Shown piece by piece: positions 36,550-51,548 of a stretch of 64,000 nucleotides of DNA. Source of the DNA: Maylandia zebra (lineage: Eukaryota > Chordata > Actinopteri > Cichliformes > Cichlidae); contig NC_135174.1 in the NCBI RefSeq assembly GCF_041146795.1, forward strand, positions 18,408,878 to 18,472,877, written 5' to 3'. The position numbers and the translations under genes were made by a program. Position 1 is the stretch's first letter. Each line of letters begins with the position of its first letter. Under the pieces are notes generated by a model. It did no database searches and was not told the origin of the DNA. It worked only from the letters and a program-made list of their open reading frames with translations.

Positions 36550-37268
36550 CTTGACAACAGTGTTACGCTGAGTCATATCTAAAATGTAAGCTTATCGACA
36601 AACAGCCGGCCGCTGAGTATTTCGGTACGCTTCTTTTGTAACACACTAGCTCCACTGTCCTTGGTACACCGGACAACACAGCTCTGACACTCGGGGATGT
36701 GTGACAGGAGGGAGGACCACTTGCGGTGGTTTTGTTTTGGTACAAGCAGCGGCGCCATTCTGCCACCAGCCAGAAGAGGGCAGCACGACGCCACTTTGAC
36801 CACTTTGCGTTGCAATTTGACAACATTAAACACTTAATATAAAGGTGCGTTAGTATTTCTATTTTTTTGTCCATTTTTTATTTGATGTGGAAATGTGTCA
36901 TCTTGACAAAGCTTTTTTTTTTTTTTTTAAAGCTGTTTTTAAAATGCAGTCTTTGAAACATTGGGTTAACGCGCCCTCCAGTGGGCGGATTGATACAAGC
37001 ATTTTATCGGACCGTACCACTGTGCTACATCAATAGGGTTATTGTGGCTTATTTTAAGACGCAGTAAACCAAAGCCAAAAGATTAAGATTATTAATTATT
37101 TGGTATTAATTATTAGTTAATTATTTAACTATTCTGTCACTTCATAAACATTGGCTGTATTTACATTTCTATATATTACAGCCACAGTTGTCTCACCCAT
37201 GGCAATGGCTATAATGGTAGTGTCACAAACATTCTATTTCCTTCGTTTCTATCAAGCTAGCAGCAGCC
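36550..37268. promoter_or_regulatory. Divergent gpam / rpl19 promoter region with leader exons
   Basis: The leftward side has a probable non-coding gpam exon ending at 36550 and an ATGGCGCCGC motif (reverse strand near 36750) resembling a YY1 downstream element. The rightward side has a pyrimidine-rich tract (TTCTATTTCCTTCGTTTCTA, near 37228) just before the rpl19 ATG, as expected for a 5'TOP start. The two genes are therefore head-to-head within about 0.6 kb. Confidence 0.6.
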
Positions 37269-39355
<2,087 letters not shown>

Positions 39356-39363
39356 TGAATAAA

Positions 39364-42300
39364 TGTGGATAAGAGAAAATATCATCAGTAATGTTCTTGC
39401 CTTGATATTAAAAATGATTTGACATGAAGAGTACTTTGGAAAATATTTCATTTTGATTATGATTTATATATACCTGAATAAACAGAGGTGAGAGAAGCCC
39501 TTTTCTTCTTTTAACATGGCCATATATATATTGTAATATGGCTATGAAAAGACAGCAAACTATGCTTCTGAGGTAATGCTCTGAACACTACAAAAGGTGG
39601 CAGCAGAGTGCCAAATACATCTACGTCTACTCATTTTAGCCAGAGGAAATTAAACTATAAAGAGAACTGGAAAAAAAAAAGTCATTTTCAATCAGCAACT
39701 TGATCACACAGCACAGTATTCCTCAAAGGTATTATTAAAAATGGTAGATAAGCAACTTGGTAACAACAAACAAAGATCTTCCACTTTTTCCACATATAGC
39801 TTACAGTTGAATTTGTGTTCATTCAGCAAAAGCACTGCAAGCATTTGTGCATTTTTAGGAAGGTAGAGGTAGCAACAATTTAGCTGCTGTTAAATTACAT
39901 ATTTTATAAGGGAACATTTATAAATAGTAACTTCCTTGCTGAGGCAAATGTTCTCAAGTCATATTCATCCTTAGAGTATGGGCATCTGAAGCTTGGGTTG
40001 GATGCCATGCAGACTCTGCTGATAGTGAGGAGCAGTGTTACGTAACAGGAAGCTCTCACCATACTGGATTTTTCTGAAGATGGCCTGTAAGGAATGTGTT
40101 CACATTAACTGGCTGTAATTCTATAACAAAATCTATTAACTTTGTAAAGCAACTCATGCATTATTAAATGCTCAATGGTCTGCTCCGTAAAAGCTTCTTA
40201 TTTTAAATTATTTTCCTGCTTCGTTTTTCCTGAAAGCAGGCACCAAAGTAGCAGAAGCTCAGACAACCACCGTTAGCCCCATTAAACCTGTGCTACTGAC
40301 ACTCCAGACATCCACTTATTTCTTGCTTGAGCCTTGAAGGATTTCATTTTTCATGCATGCAGAAGAAGGTGTGACTGAAGTGTACAGATGCATCCTGTGG
40401 TAACTGGTACAGACAGGCTGCTGCTGTGCTGTGCAAGTGTGTGTGCATGAGAGAAAGGGGAGTTTTTACTATCCAAAGCACACTCAGCATTTCAGATCAT
40501 TTTAAATACAGCAATCTGGAAAACAAAAAATAATCCCTATACACTTTATTGGAATGTAAACTCGTCACTTACAATTTTCTGCCACCTCCTCCTTATTCTT
40601 AAGCTGCTATGTCTGTGACTGACAGTCATGCATAAACAATGGGACACTCAAGCTTTTGAAGCTGGCAGTGAAGAGCCCTCACATCTACAGTCTGGGTTTC
40701 AAAGGCCTTGAGTAGCTGGAATTAAGGTTTTTATACAGCATAACTCACTTGCTTACCTTGATATCCTGGTTTAATTTTCTCACAAAGCAGTGTTATGCAC
40801 AACACTTTCGCTTAAAATGCACTTCAGCTGTATGCGGTCATTACCAAATTGCTCCGCACAGTCAAAACGATCTTTATAAATAAACGGGAGCTCTGCAGGA
40901 ATATGTCGCAGGGATTACTGAAGGAGAAAACCGCCTTTGTACAGCCATTTTGCAGCTCCGTTAATGTATTTCTTCATTACCAGGAGGCACTCCTATTTCC
41001 TGAAGCGTGAGCCTTAATGGGATTAGATAAGGAGAGGAATATGAGCTGAAACCAAGCAGCACTCTTTATTACAGTTGGCCTTCAACCCAGGCAAAACAAA
41101 TGGAGCACACTCAAGAGTTCAGGAGGGCTTTCATAACAAATGAAGTGAGGAGATGAAAGTGATTAAAGTAAGATTATTTTAAAATATAAAAACAGTTATC
41201 TAACGACTAAACGAATTACTTTGCTTTCGCCTGTTTGATTACCCTCTTTCCACCGTCTGTGGGACTGGTTCTCTTCTTTGCTGCATACTAAACTGTCGGT
41301 CAGCCTCTGTATCACAAAGACAATGACTGTTAGTCCACACATTAACACTGTCACATATAAAATGTTCGAGTCATCGTCTTTTTAATCCTTTTCAACATTA
41401 TTTTTTATTTTCTCTTCCCACATGTTCAGTGGACTCTATTACCTAATCACTCTGGTTTATAGACTGACAGAGACACAAAGCACGAGGGAAGAATTCAGGA
41501 GCTCTAATTCTCTCATTCTCGTTCGCTGACTGATAGGAGGGATTACTGTAACAGTGCTCACTGATATAAATCAATCAGACAGGCAGTCGCTCTGATCTTA
41601 TACAGATACGCCTCAGGCCTGTCTTCTTAACACCAGGGGTTGCTCTTTTACGCTTTCACACTGCCGCACACTCATTTAGTGACATCCAGACAAAGCTCAA
41701 TGTCAAAATGCACCAGGAATCAAAGAAATTGCAATATAATATGACGAGAGTGATTGTGCTGATGATCTACTGGGATCCTGTGTGCACAAATTAGCAGTAC
41801 TACTAGAAAGCAGTCAAATGCTGCTCCTGAAAAGAGCAGGTTGAAAAGTTTGCCTTGAATTTTTTGGTGCGTGCCAGCCGGCATCATCACAAGTGTTCTG
41901 TTGTTTCGTTTACACCAGATATATGACAGCTTATGTCTCCTCAAAATTATTTCTGTGTGAAGACTCCAATCCATGACCGCTCTAATCAAACACTTCCAAA
42001 TGTCTTAGGCGCAATCAGACCAAGGGCAGACCTGCAAACAACGGAGAGATCATGATTCATTTTCTTCAGTTTTCAGAAACAGGAACGCCAGCATGCTTAT
42101 CTTTAAAAATAGTGGCTGTATTTAATTTGTGTGCAAGAAAAGTTTTACTAAAACTTTTATATAATTTTACTGCTCTGACATCTGACTCACCTTGAACACT
42201 GTAGTTGTTTTAACCTGAGAATGTCCTCTATTTGCCTTCTAACTAATCTATTGGTTTTCTTGCTCTGTGAAGCACAGTGTGGGATTACATACGGAGACTG

Positions 42301-42589
42301 GGTTCTCAGGTGTCCAGTTAGAGGTCAGGGTACATCATATCAAGCAGACTGTAGGCTGCAGTCTGTAATTTGATAAGAAATTAGATTCAAATATGAGAGA
42401 GAAATCTCAGTGGTGTTAACTGACACCACTGCTGTTGTGACAAAACCATTAGCTGCCCTTTTCTTAGTTCTTTGTGCCACACTTACACTCTTCTTCTCTG
42501 TTTTTATTCCTTGTATGTTTCTTATCTTGTGGAAAACCTGGATTAAAGTAAAATGCTAGTCTACAAGAAAAACATATACATTATGTTAT
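39364..42589. other. Intergenic DNA without recognised features
   Basis: About 3.2 kb downstream of rpl19 with no supported exon, RNA or repeat boundary. The short ORF at 41720-41989 has no recognisable motif. Confidence 0.5.
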
Positions 42590-43269
42590 ACACTCACCGG
42601 CCATGTTTTTAGGTACAGCTGTTCAAATGCTTGTTGATGCAAATATCTAATCGGCTAATCTTTTTGAAGCACAACCTGCTGAAGTTCAAACCAAGGATCA
42701 GGATGTTATTTCAGAAACTGCTTTTCTGCTGGGATTTCCCCCAAATAACCATATCTAGGGTTTACAGTGAATGGTCCAAGAATGAGAAAATATCCAGTGA
42801 GCTGCACTTCTTTGGGGAGAAAAGCCTTGTTGAGGAGAATTAAGGCTAGACTGCATTAAACTGATAGGAAGGTGACAGTAAGTTAAATAAGCAGTGGTTA
42901 TAACTATGACTTTGAAGCTGATGGGCTACAGCAGCAGAGGATTGCACCGGTTGTCACTCTTGTTAGCTAAGAACAGGAAACTGAGGCTACAAGATCGGAC
43001 AGCAGAAGAATGGAAAAATGTTTCCTGTCCTACGTGAAAGCATGGCTCCATCCTGCCTTATATCAACAGGTCAGGCTACTGTTGGTATAATGGTGCGAGG
43101 GATATTTTGTTATTGCTATCAATTCAACATGAACCAAAGTCTCTAAGGAATATTTGTAGTACCTTGTTGAATCTATTCCTTTGAGATTTAAGGCAATTCT
43201 GATGACAAAAATGGGTCCAACCTTAGACTAGCATAACAAAGTATACCTAATAAAGTGGTCACTGAGTGT
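42590..43269 (+). mobile_element. Tc1-like transposon, internally deleted
   Basis: Left end TACACTCACCGGCCATGTTT and right end ACCTAATAAAGTGGTCACTG with GAGTGTA are the inverted termini of the same Tc1 subfamily as 30102-31004. Internal words TTTACAGTGAATGGTCCAAG and GCTAAGAACAGGAAACTGAG match its transposase gene. At about 680 bp it lacks roughly half of a full element. Confidence 0.88.
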
Positions 43270-45672
43270 ATGCTTGTATGTCATTTCCCTGCAGCTCCTC
43301 ACTAGCCCTTAGGAGTCAGTCTCTTCTTAGGACTCAATCAGGCACAAATATAATTGTCAATTATAATCTGGAAAAAACATGGACAGGTTAAGTGAAAACA
43401 GAGCTTAATAGCAAAACTGAGGAAAATGAATCTGAGCTGCAGTAAACTCAAAGCTTCATTTGATGATAAATGAGTCAGATAAAGTCATTTATCAATAACT
43501 GATTAAAATGCAAAATGGAACTGTTTTCTGCTGAGTGTTCAGATGATTCATCTTCTCACATTTGGAAAAGAAATCTGTGCAATTTAATGAATTCGCTGTT
43601 TAGTTAAAAACACAAAACTGTTAACAGGGATTTGTTGCTGCCCTAAACCCATTTAGCAATATGTACCTGGAGCCCCCAGAGGAGATACAGTATCTACAGA
43701 AGAAACATATGTTACGTGTTCCACTTTAGAAATAAACGCAATTGAGGATGGGAAGAAAAGAAGTCTTTGAAGTGGGAACTGGTTAAAATCATGAGGTGAA
43801 CAACAGGCCAGCGACAACACTGGCTCAGATGAGTGAATAAGGTTTGCTGCAGAAAAGGTCAAATGATGAGATTCACACACAGAAAAAACCTAAGGCATCA
43901 AAATAATTTTTGAGCAAGTTTTTCCAAGTATGAAAATCGTTTGTGTTCATGAGCTGGAGGGCCAGATGGACTCATTAGAAAAAGAAGAAGAAAAAACATA
44001 AGAACGCAAAACAAGCTGACTCAGAAAACACCAGCCGGGGAATATTAGTAAAGTAAATTTTATAAATCTGAATGCTGGAGAAAATCGGTTTCAGTCATTA
44101 GAGAACATGTCAACTGATGGAAGTGAGCACAGCTTAGTCATTCATTTGAAAGTGATGACTGCAGTTCAGGAAAGAGTTTGTTTGGAAGTGATGACTGATG
44201 AAAGTCAGAGAGTTCTGAGTCTTTTATGTTTTGAATCTAGTTAGCTTTTCCCCCGGCATTCCTGCTTTGCCCTCTCACTAGATCCTTATTTGTCATTCCT
44301 GTCCTCTTGTTTCTTAGAAGCTTTCCAAACACATACCAGGTAAGGCTAGCCCTGTCTCCAGCTCTTTCCCCGTATAGCTGATTCTTCAGCCTGCTGAATA
44401 GCTTCTCCTTTTTCGTCTTTCTGTTTGTCATAACAGAGTTTTTGACTTGGATAAGGAGAGGGATAAAGCTGCAACAGATAGCAAGCAAAGCATCATTAAC
44501 AAAACAGAGCAGTCCCACTTATCCTCTCATCCCTGCTCTGTGACGCTACACACCCCAAAGTCTGTGACACACATTAAACTGAATGGAATCAATTTTTCTA
44601 TCCTATTTGTAGCAGGACCGAACATTTTACAGCATCTTTTGTGGGAATAGCAATAAACTGAGGGTTTGACTGTAATAAGCCTGTTGTAACGTAAACAATA
44701 GATGTTTGTGTGACGTTTTTCTGGGTCTATATTTTCAGATGAAAGTATAGATCCAGACAAACATTACAGAATGCTATATATATATATAGGCACAGGAAAG
44801 CGCTGAGGCGGAGTAGATAAAAAATTTATATTTTCAGATGCACAAATGCACTGTGTGTGAGAGCATGGAGAGAGAAAGCACAAAGAAAACTCGTCCTGTG
44901 GATTTCAAATCCTTTTCTCAGTGACTTAATGGATTTTGAAGTATGCTTTTAAGATTTCAGAGCATGCTGGATTAGGAAAACATTTAAAGGCAGAGAGGGC
45001 TGAGGTTAGGACTTGAGGTATAAAGAGGACCTGTGGCAACGCACTCATGTTTGGCTGAGAGAAACATTACAGCTGTCCAGCTGAGATGACAAGACTGCAG
45101 GAAACATCTTAGATCAAAAGGCTCTTAAGTCTTAGTGCTGCAAGCAAAGCACAGCAACTGGTTAAAACCAAACTCTGACATGTTTTATCACATAAAAGAT
45201 TCATATGCCTTGGAAACCTTTAATAGCTACGAACAACATATAAAATTACAGAGCAACAGTTAATTAATCAAAAACTAAATAAATAAATACATAAAAGAAA
45301 CAGTTTCTACTCTAATCCAGCCCTTGAAACCCACAACAGACAGCTTAGGCAAAACTGTAAATCAACAATGTCAGTGCTTCACTTTGTGATATAATATAAA
45401 TTTAGTAGTAGCGAAATATAGACACAGTGAAGAGGAAGAAGTAGCACCTGGTAACCTAATACATCTGTCAACTCTTGACTCCAGTTTAGAGAATTCAAGC
45501 AATGTAATCAAATTACATTCAATGTAAAAAAAGAAAAGAAAAAAAAAGGTGTGTGTGGGGGGGGGTTGCACCCTGTCTGCATGACTTTTTCAGTCTTTGG
45601 CCTTTGGTCTTTCAGTCTTCAGTCTTTTGGCCCACTTTTTGTTACAACATTCCTTCCGGTCATTGAGGTTTG
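43270..45672. other. Intergenic DNA without recognised features
   Basis: No exon supported. Contains a short TA microsatellite near 44775 and a GT/G-rich tract near 45548-45567. Confidence 0.5.
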
Positions 45673-46208
45673 TGTCATGGTCCCTGTGCCCCGCTGGTCG
45701 ACCCTCTATTAGGCAATATGTTTGTGGTTTGTTTGCTCTCTCTCTCTCTCGTCGCGGCGACGCTCATTGCGGGCTCCCGCTGCTGGCCCACACACCTGCT
45801 CTCATCAGCGCACCGGCCGCTGATCCCAGCTGATTACTGCACTACTTAAGATGGCGAGTCTGCACTAGTCTTCGCTGGATCGTTGAACTATCAGCGTCAG
45901 TCAAACTTGTGTATCTGCCAACCTGTATCTTGAAAGCCCTTTGTTATTATCCCGCTAACCCGACCTTTTGTGTTTAGATCGTTTTTGGAACCGGATTCTG
46001 AGAGGAGTGACTGAGGAGGAGCTTTTGTACAGAAAGTGTGGAGCACCTTTTCCCCTAACCCTGTTTCCCACGGACCCTGGCGACCCGGACCCGTTTCCCC
46101 TGCACGTTGTACATAGCCACTTGGTGATTGTGTTCACTGTGAATAAACGCACTGTTCTTCGCTTAAAGGAATACCCTGGCCTGTGCCTGAGTCTCTTTCG
46201 GAAACCAT
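45673..46208 (+). mobile_element. Gypsy-like LTR, right end not resolved
   Basis: It begins TGTCATGGTCCCTGTG and follows the same order as the solo LTR at 9406: a CTCATTGCGGGCTC-like block, a CTACTTAAG promoter-like motif, and an AATAAAC signal near 46141. It is a related but distinct subfamily. The right end abuts a Tc1-like fragment and no target duplication was found. Old fossil copy with no internal region. Confidence 0.6.
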
Positions 46209-46214
46209 ATCAGA

Positions 46215-46560
46215 TTGCTGGTGTTCATTTATGGATTTCTGCTGTAGGTTTGATGCTGTGATTGGGATGATTGTCCTGTTGCATGACCCAATTTTGGCCA
46301 AACTTTAGTTGTCAGACAGATGGTCTCACATCTGACTCTAGGATATACAGAGGAATTCATGTTCAATTCAGTGACTGCAAGGTGCCCAGGTCTTATGGCT
46401 CCAGAACAAACCCAAATCATGACCCCTCCACCACCGTGCTTCACAGTTGGTGAAGGTGTTTGTGCTGATACGCTGCATTTGGTTTACTCCAACCATGGTT
46501 CTATGCATTATAGACAAAAATCTCCACTTTTGGAGAAAGTACTTAGCTTTTCATATACTG
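46215..46560 (-). mobile_element. Tc1-like transposase fragment
   Basis: The reverse strand encodes KHGGGGVMIWVCSGA followed by a GPGHLA-like GIRPGHLA turn and an HATGQ remnant of the QQDNDPKH motif, i.e. the DDE region of a Tc1 transposase. Both termini are missing. It joins directly to the LTR on its left. Confidence 0.75.
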
Positions 46561-46799
46561 TTTCAGCCTTTTGGCTCACAATTTGTTAAATAAATAAATG
46601 TAGTATGTCACGTCTTGTTGTTTATTGGCAGCTCTATTTACTTAATTTTACTTAATTTTAAGATTATTTTATTTATTATATTTTAAGACATGGTGGTAAA
46701 AACTTGAAATTCAACAGAGGATGTCCTTTATTTTTTTTACCATGTCTTTATGACTGTTTGAATAAATAGTGTAAAATTAAATTAAAATTAAGTTTTTAG

Positions 46800-47105
46800 T
46801 GGTGGATGAAAGTTTGCTGCATAAACATGGAAAAAACAAAAATCCTACTTTAACACAAGTTAGTCTTCAGAAAAAGGGTTGTTGGCTTTACAGAACCATC
46901 TCCAGACATTTTTTTATTTTGTTCTCTAAAAAGTTCGATCTCTGTCAGTTCACAGTCAGACAGACTGAAATGCAGAAATTCAATGCATTGATTCTCCACA
47001 GAAGTGGTCGACCAACAAAGAACATGCTAAGAGTGAGCGGTATAACAGTCTGGGATGTCACAAAGGAACACATAGAAACACCTGAGTTTCTTTCTCACAT
47101 TGGTT
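46800..47105 (+). mobile_element. Possible Tc1-like N-terminal fragment
   Basis: One frame contains SGRPTKNMLRVSG, reminiscent of the GRPRK hook between the two DNA-binding motifs of Tc1 transposases. No ends were resolved. Confidence 0.3.
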
Positions 47106-47482
47106 AATGTTCATGTTTATGAGTTCACAATCACAGGAACACTAATCAACAACGGTGTTTGTGCAGGACTGTAAGGAGAAAGAACGCCGCTTCCTGTCCA
47201 AGTCGTTGTTGTTGAGACCAAAAGAGATGCTTTCAGCATTTACTGCATCTGAGCTGTCATAATTACAGGAACAATTTATTTTAAATTATATCAAGAAATT
47301 AAAATTTTTTTTTTCCATGATTTTAAAAGTAGGCCATGTTTCTACTAATAACAAAATAAATATGCAAAGAAGAATAAAATCAATGTTTTGAAATATTTTC
47401 CCACATAAATGAATGAAAGTATATTTTTTGGTTTAACTGGTTTCCCTTTGTCTATGTTAAAATCTAGTTTTGTTTTAGGTCA

Positions 47483-47720
47483 TACAGTGAGGGGAAATAA
47501 TGATTTGATTCCCTCCTGAATTTGTGAGTCTCTATTTTCTTATGGTAGTTTCCCTTTAATGGACTATTAAATACTTATTTCACTCAATGACACACAATTC
47601 AATTCATAACTTTTATGAAATGCGTTTTTTCTGGATTTGTAGTTGATTTTCTGTATCTATTAAAATGTAAGTGACTAAACAAATTTGGTAGGAGATCAAA
47701 TAATTATTTCCTCCAATGTA
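47483..47720. mobile_element. Tc1/mariner-type MITE
   Basis: Imperfect inverted ends TACAGTGAGGGGAAATAATG and TACATTGGAGGAAATAATTA (reverse complement of the right end) enclose 238 bp, with TA at each end. The termini resemble those of a fish Tc1 family whose ends read CAGTGAGGGAAAAAAGTATT. No coding sequence is present. Confidence 0.7.
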
Positions 47721-49605
47721 GTTGTGCAGAAATATGTATTTAAAAAGGTTTTTATTTCAAGGCACCACTCTGTTGGTTTAAATGTCAAACTTTCTAAATT
47801 TACTGAATAGCCTGCCTTTTTAGATTTGGGATAAATATGATTACACTGAGACACTTTTTGCTTTTTGATAGTTATGTTATACGGCAGAATGTCAATGGTT
47901 AAATAAATGCAGAATTTTGTAACTGGATAGAAATAAGTAACTGGGAAAACAGGACACTTAAGTGACAAAAAGTGTGTTTACACAGTGATTATGGAGATGG
48001 AAACTCAATTTTAAATGAATGAGTAACTAATGCAGAGCTGCTGCTGTAGTGTTGGAATATAACCTTTTTGATCAAAAGAAATTGATAAATAAAAACACTG
48101 TCTTTCCAATCCATGTCCTCATGTCCTGCTTGACCTCCCAAGATTTTCCTTTTCCATACAAGTCATGAAGCCATCAGTCATATCAAAGCTACATTACAGC
48201 CTGAAGGCTAAACACAGAGAGGTAAGAGAGGGAGAGAAAAAAAGAGATTGTGATCACTGATTAAAGAGTGCATTGGGTGAAGTGCTGTGGAGTTTAATCC
48301 TCTTACACCATGCAGCTGTGGAGTGACAGTGTGGAGCAAGAGCCTGAGAGCAGGTGTGGAGGTGGGGTGGATCTGCAAGAGTGGAACACAGTGTTGTGTT
48401 TTCATTTGGTGTCATGGGCTTAATTCAGAGAAACATCTGTCATAGGCAAAGAAACAGCCATCTGGAACACAAACCGGCATCCGGCGTAGATATTTACCCC
48501 AGCTCACAGGACTGGGGGAGATAGGTAGCCACACCTACAACCAGAAAATACTTTTTCAATAGTAAATTCTTTTAGTTTAAACAGCTTATGCATTCCTTAT
48601 TATCATTACATTTAAACGATGTAACTATAAATATAATCATTCCTGTAGTCTGGCTGTGAGGGGCTGGTAGGCGGTCATTTCGGGATTATATGCCGTGGAC
48701 CATTATGGAAACTGTTCACAGTGCGCTGGTTTAATGCTTAATCAATTCCTCATACATAAAACTTGCTTGATCTCCTTTTTATTATGTACTAGAATAACGA
48801 GTAAATCACCCAGGGCCTCCCTGAAATAGTTCGTCAATAGAGGCAAAGGGGCATATGTGATTCCTTAAATCTACCATTCCCAGTGTAGCGTGCTTCAAAG
48901 ACAGCTTTCATGTGTCACCCCCCAGGCCTACGTTGTCTGTCCTGTTCAACCTCTGAGATCTACTCCGAGACTTTCCACTAGACTTAAAGCTCTTGAACTC
49001 ATTGTGCCATCTTTTACCTCAGGACTTTGCCATGTGATGCTCATTCCTGTCACTAAAAGTGTGTTTGTGCAAGCAGCATCCTGAAAAAGCGGAGGTAGCC
49101 TCAGTACCAGGAGATGAGACCATGCATTAAACATGCAGCCTCCGTGTACCTTCTCCATTTTTAATGGTGCAGTTGGCTGTGGGTCTGAATGTAAACACGA
49201 TTTTAACAATGGGGTGTTGACTGCATATGACAGACAGGAGGAGAGAAACATAACACACACGACAGACATGCTGTTATTACATTTTTAATGATTTGTAAGA
49301 CTGCTGTACATATTTTTATTTTGTGTACTTCTTTGAGAACAAGAAGTTTTGCTATATGATAAAGGATGAGATTTAAGCACATGCTTAAACCAAGGATAGT
49401 TCTCCTTTTATTTAAAATTGCTATATTCTGCAGCCTATTTTGTTATTCACATAACTACAAGAACACTGCTTTTAATGGCAAGCTATCAGAAAACATAAAG
49501 ATCACCAACTTTGCAGTTGCAGATGTTTAAATGGAAATTTCTCAGAACTTGGTGCACACTGTATTCCTAGCAAAGCCAAATCCAAGAGATACCATCATTT
49601 GTAAC
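47721..49605. other. Intergenic DNA without recognised features
   Basis: No exon, RNA gene or repeat boundary could be supported; only chance ORFs under 110 residues. Confidence 0.5.
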
Positions 49606-50325
49606 TAGGGATGGGTATCGTTTAGTTTTATCCGATACCGGTGCCAAATCGGTACTTTTGAAACGGTGCCAGTGCTTAAATGGTGCTCAAACCGGTGCTT
49701 AAAGAATGGAGAACACAAAATTGGTCCAAAAACCTCTCATGTTCAGCTGTTTTTTTGTAAAAAGATATCAATGTTAGCCTTTTCTCCAGCTATAGGGCAT
49801 ATATGGTATCACTCTTGGTTGGAAGCAGTGCTTAAACAATGGAAAAAACAAACTTTGTCCAAAAACCTCTCATGTTTAGCTGTTTTCCACTTTTTCTTTG
49901 GTCATTTTAGCCTTTTTGGCCAGGGTGAAGGGAGTATCTGCCATCAAACAAGAAGACAGCTGCATGTAGCTATGATGATGTTTGCTAGTTCACCTTACAT
50001 GCATTAATGTAATAACGTGGTGAGCCTACTCAACGTAAATTATACACGAAAGCACTTGTTGCAGGCTGCTGAGTTTGCATCTTTTGCTGTGAAGTACAGC
50101 CAGACTTTTGACCGCTTCGCCTTTTTCGTCATTTTTAATCTGTAGCTCTGCTCTAAAAGAACGTACGTACCTGGGCCCGCCTACTATCTTCGGAAACGTA
50201 AAATGATTGGCTAGAATCTAAAGTGTATCACAGCTCAGGAAAAAAAACCCACCGAAATAAAGCACTGAAATGTGCGCTGCTTTTCGGTCTGGTTACTGAT
50301 GGCACCGGTCCGGTACCCATCCCTG
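49606..50325. mobile_element. hAT-type MITE, 720 bp, with target duplication
   Basis: Ends TAGGGATGGGTATCG and CGGTACCCATCCCTG are inverted copies, with a second inverted pair just inside (GATACCGGTGCC / GGCACCGGTCCG). The flanking 8 bp are TTTGTAAC (49598-49605) and CTTGTAAC (50326-50333), the hAT target length. It holds an internal direct repeat of about 50 bp (near 49704 and 49838) containing TCCAAAAACCTCTCATGTT. Non-autonomous. Confidence 0.8.
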
Positions 50326-50629
50326 CTTGTAACAACAGTGCATGAGTGAGTATAAATAGTGATCAAATTGTAACGTAAGCCACTGTTTGTGAAGGCGTTT
50401 TACACACTAATTTAAAGGTTCATACAGTAAGCTAACTCTTTTTGCTGTCTGTAAACTGTTAAAAAGGTTTATGTGAAGGAGGTTCCAATGTCTTCTAAGA
50501 GAATTTTCAATAAACAAATGAATCCTACATCCTAGTCTAAAGCTGATAACAGTCAAAAACAAGTTACTCCTACTAGTTGCAAACATACATGTTGCGTTTG
50601 CTCAGTGGATACTTTGTAAATAGTCTAAT

Positions 50630-51548
50630 GCAAAACTCTGTGCAGTTATATGAAACATTAAGTACACCTTTACTGCTTCCATAGGAATTAAGAGGGTAAC
50701 AGCCAGACCCTCCTAATCAAATGTCTATGATTAACCGATCATCAGCAAGTGTCTTGCACCCTCTAAAAAAGAATTCCCAACAAATTCATCCCAAGGTCAA
50801 AGAGTACAATGCTCAGAAGAAAAAAAAGAGCTACACCTCAGTCTCTACAGGCCTGAGTTAGCATGTTAAATATTAAAGTTCAAGACAGAATTAGAAGAAG
50901 ACCGAAAAAGTATAGCTCATTTAGAACTGCTGTCAGGAGTAATCCTCTTCTTTCTAAAAACATGGAAGCATGGATCAAGTTTGCAAAGCTGCATCTTAAC
51001 AAACAGCAATACCTCAGGAACAACATCCTTTAGACAGACGAGACCAAAGTGGAGATTTCTGGCCACTACTGGCCACTATCAACTGTCAAATACGGTGGTG
51101 GAGGGGTGATGATTTGGGTTGGTTTTCTAGCTACGTGACCTGGGCACTTTCCGATCACTGGATTTCCTCTGTATACCAAAGTATTTACAGAATCAAATGC
51201 GAAGCCATGTGCTGGACAACTGAAGCAAATTAGGTCACGCAATGGGACAATGATCCTAAGCAAACAAGCAAATCTACAACAGAACCAAGGCAGTGCAATG
51301 GCCCAGTCAAAGTCCAGACATTAACCCAACTGAAATGCTGCGGTGCTGTGCATGAACACATCTCCATACATCTCAATGAACTGCAGCAATGCTGCAAAGA
51401 CGAGCGGGCCAAAATTCCTCTACAGCAAAGTGAGAGACTGATGAAGTCATACAGAAAACAACTACTTTACATTATTGCTGCTAAAGGTGGTTCTACAAGC
51501 TACTGAATCATGGATCATGGGGTGTACTTACTTTTTCACAGTTCTGTA
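50630..51548 (+). mobile_element. Tc1-like transposon, decayed near-complete copy
   Basis: GGTGGTGGAGGGGTGATGAT, GGACAATGATCCTAAGCAAA and AATGGCCCAGTCAAAGTCCA are the DDE-region signatures of a second fish Tc1 subfamily. The right end is CTTTTTCACAGTTCTGTA. The left end near 50630 is a degraded match (CTGTGCAGTT, AAGTACACCT). About 920 bp, with the frame lost to many changes. Confidence 0.85.
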
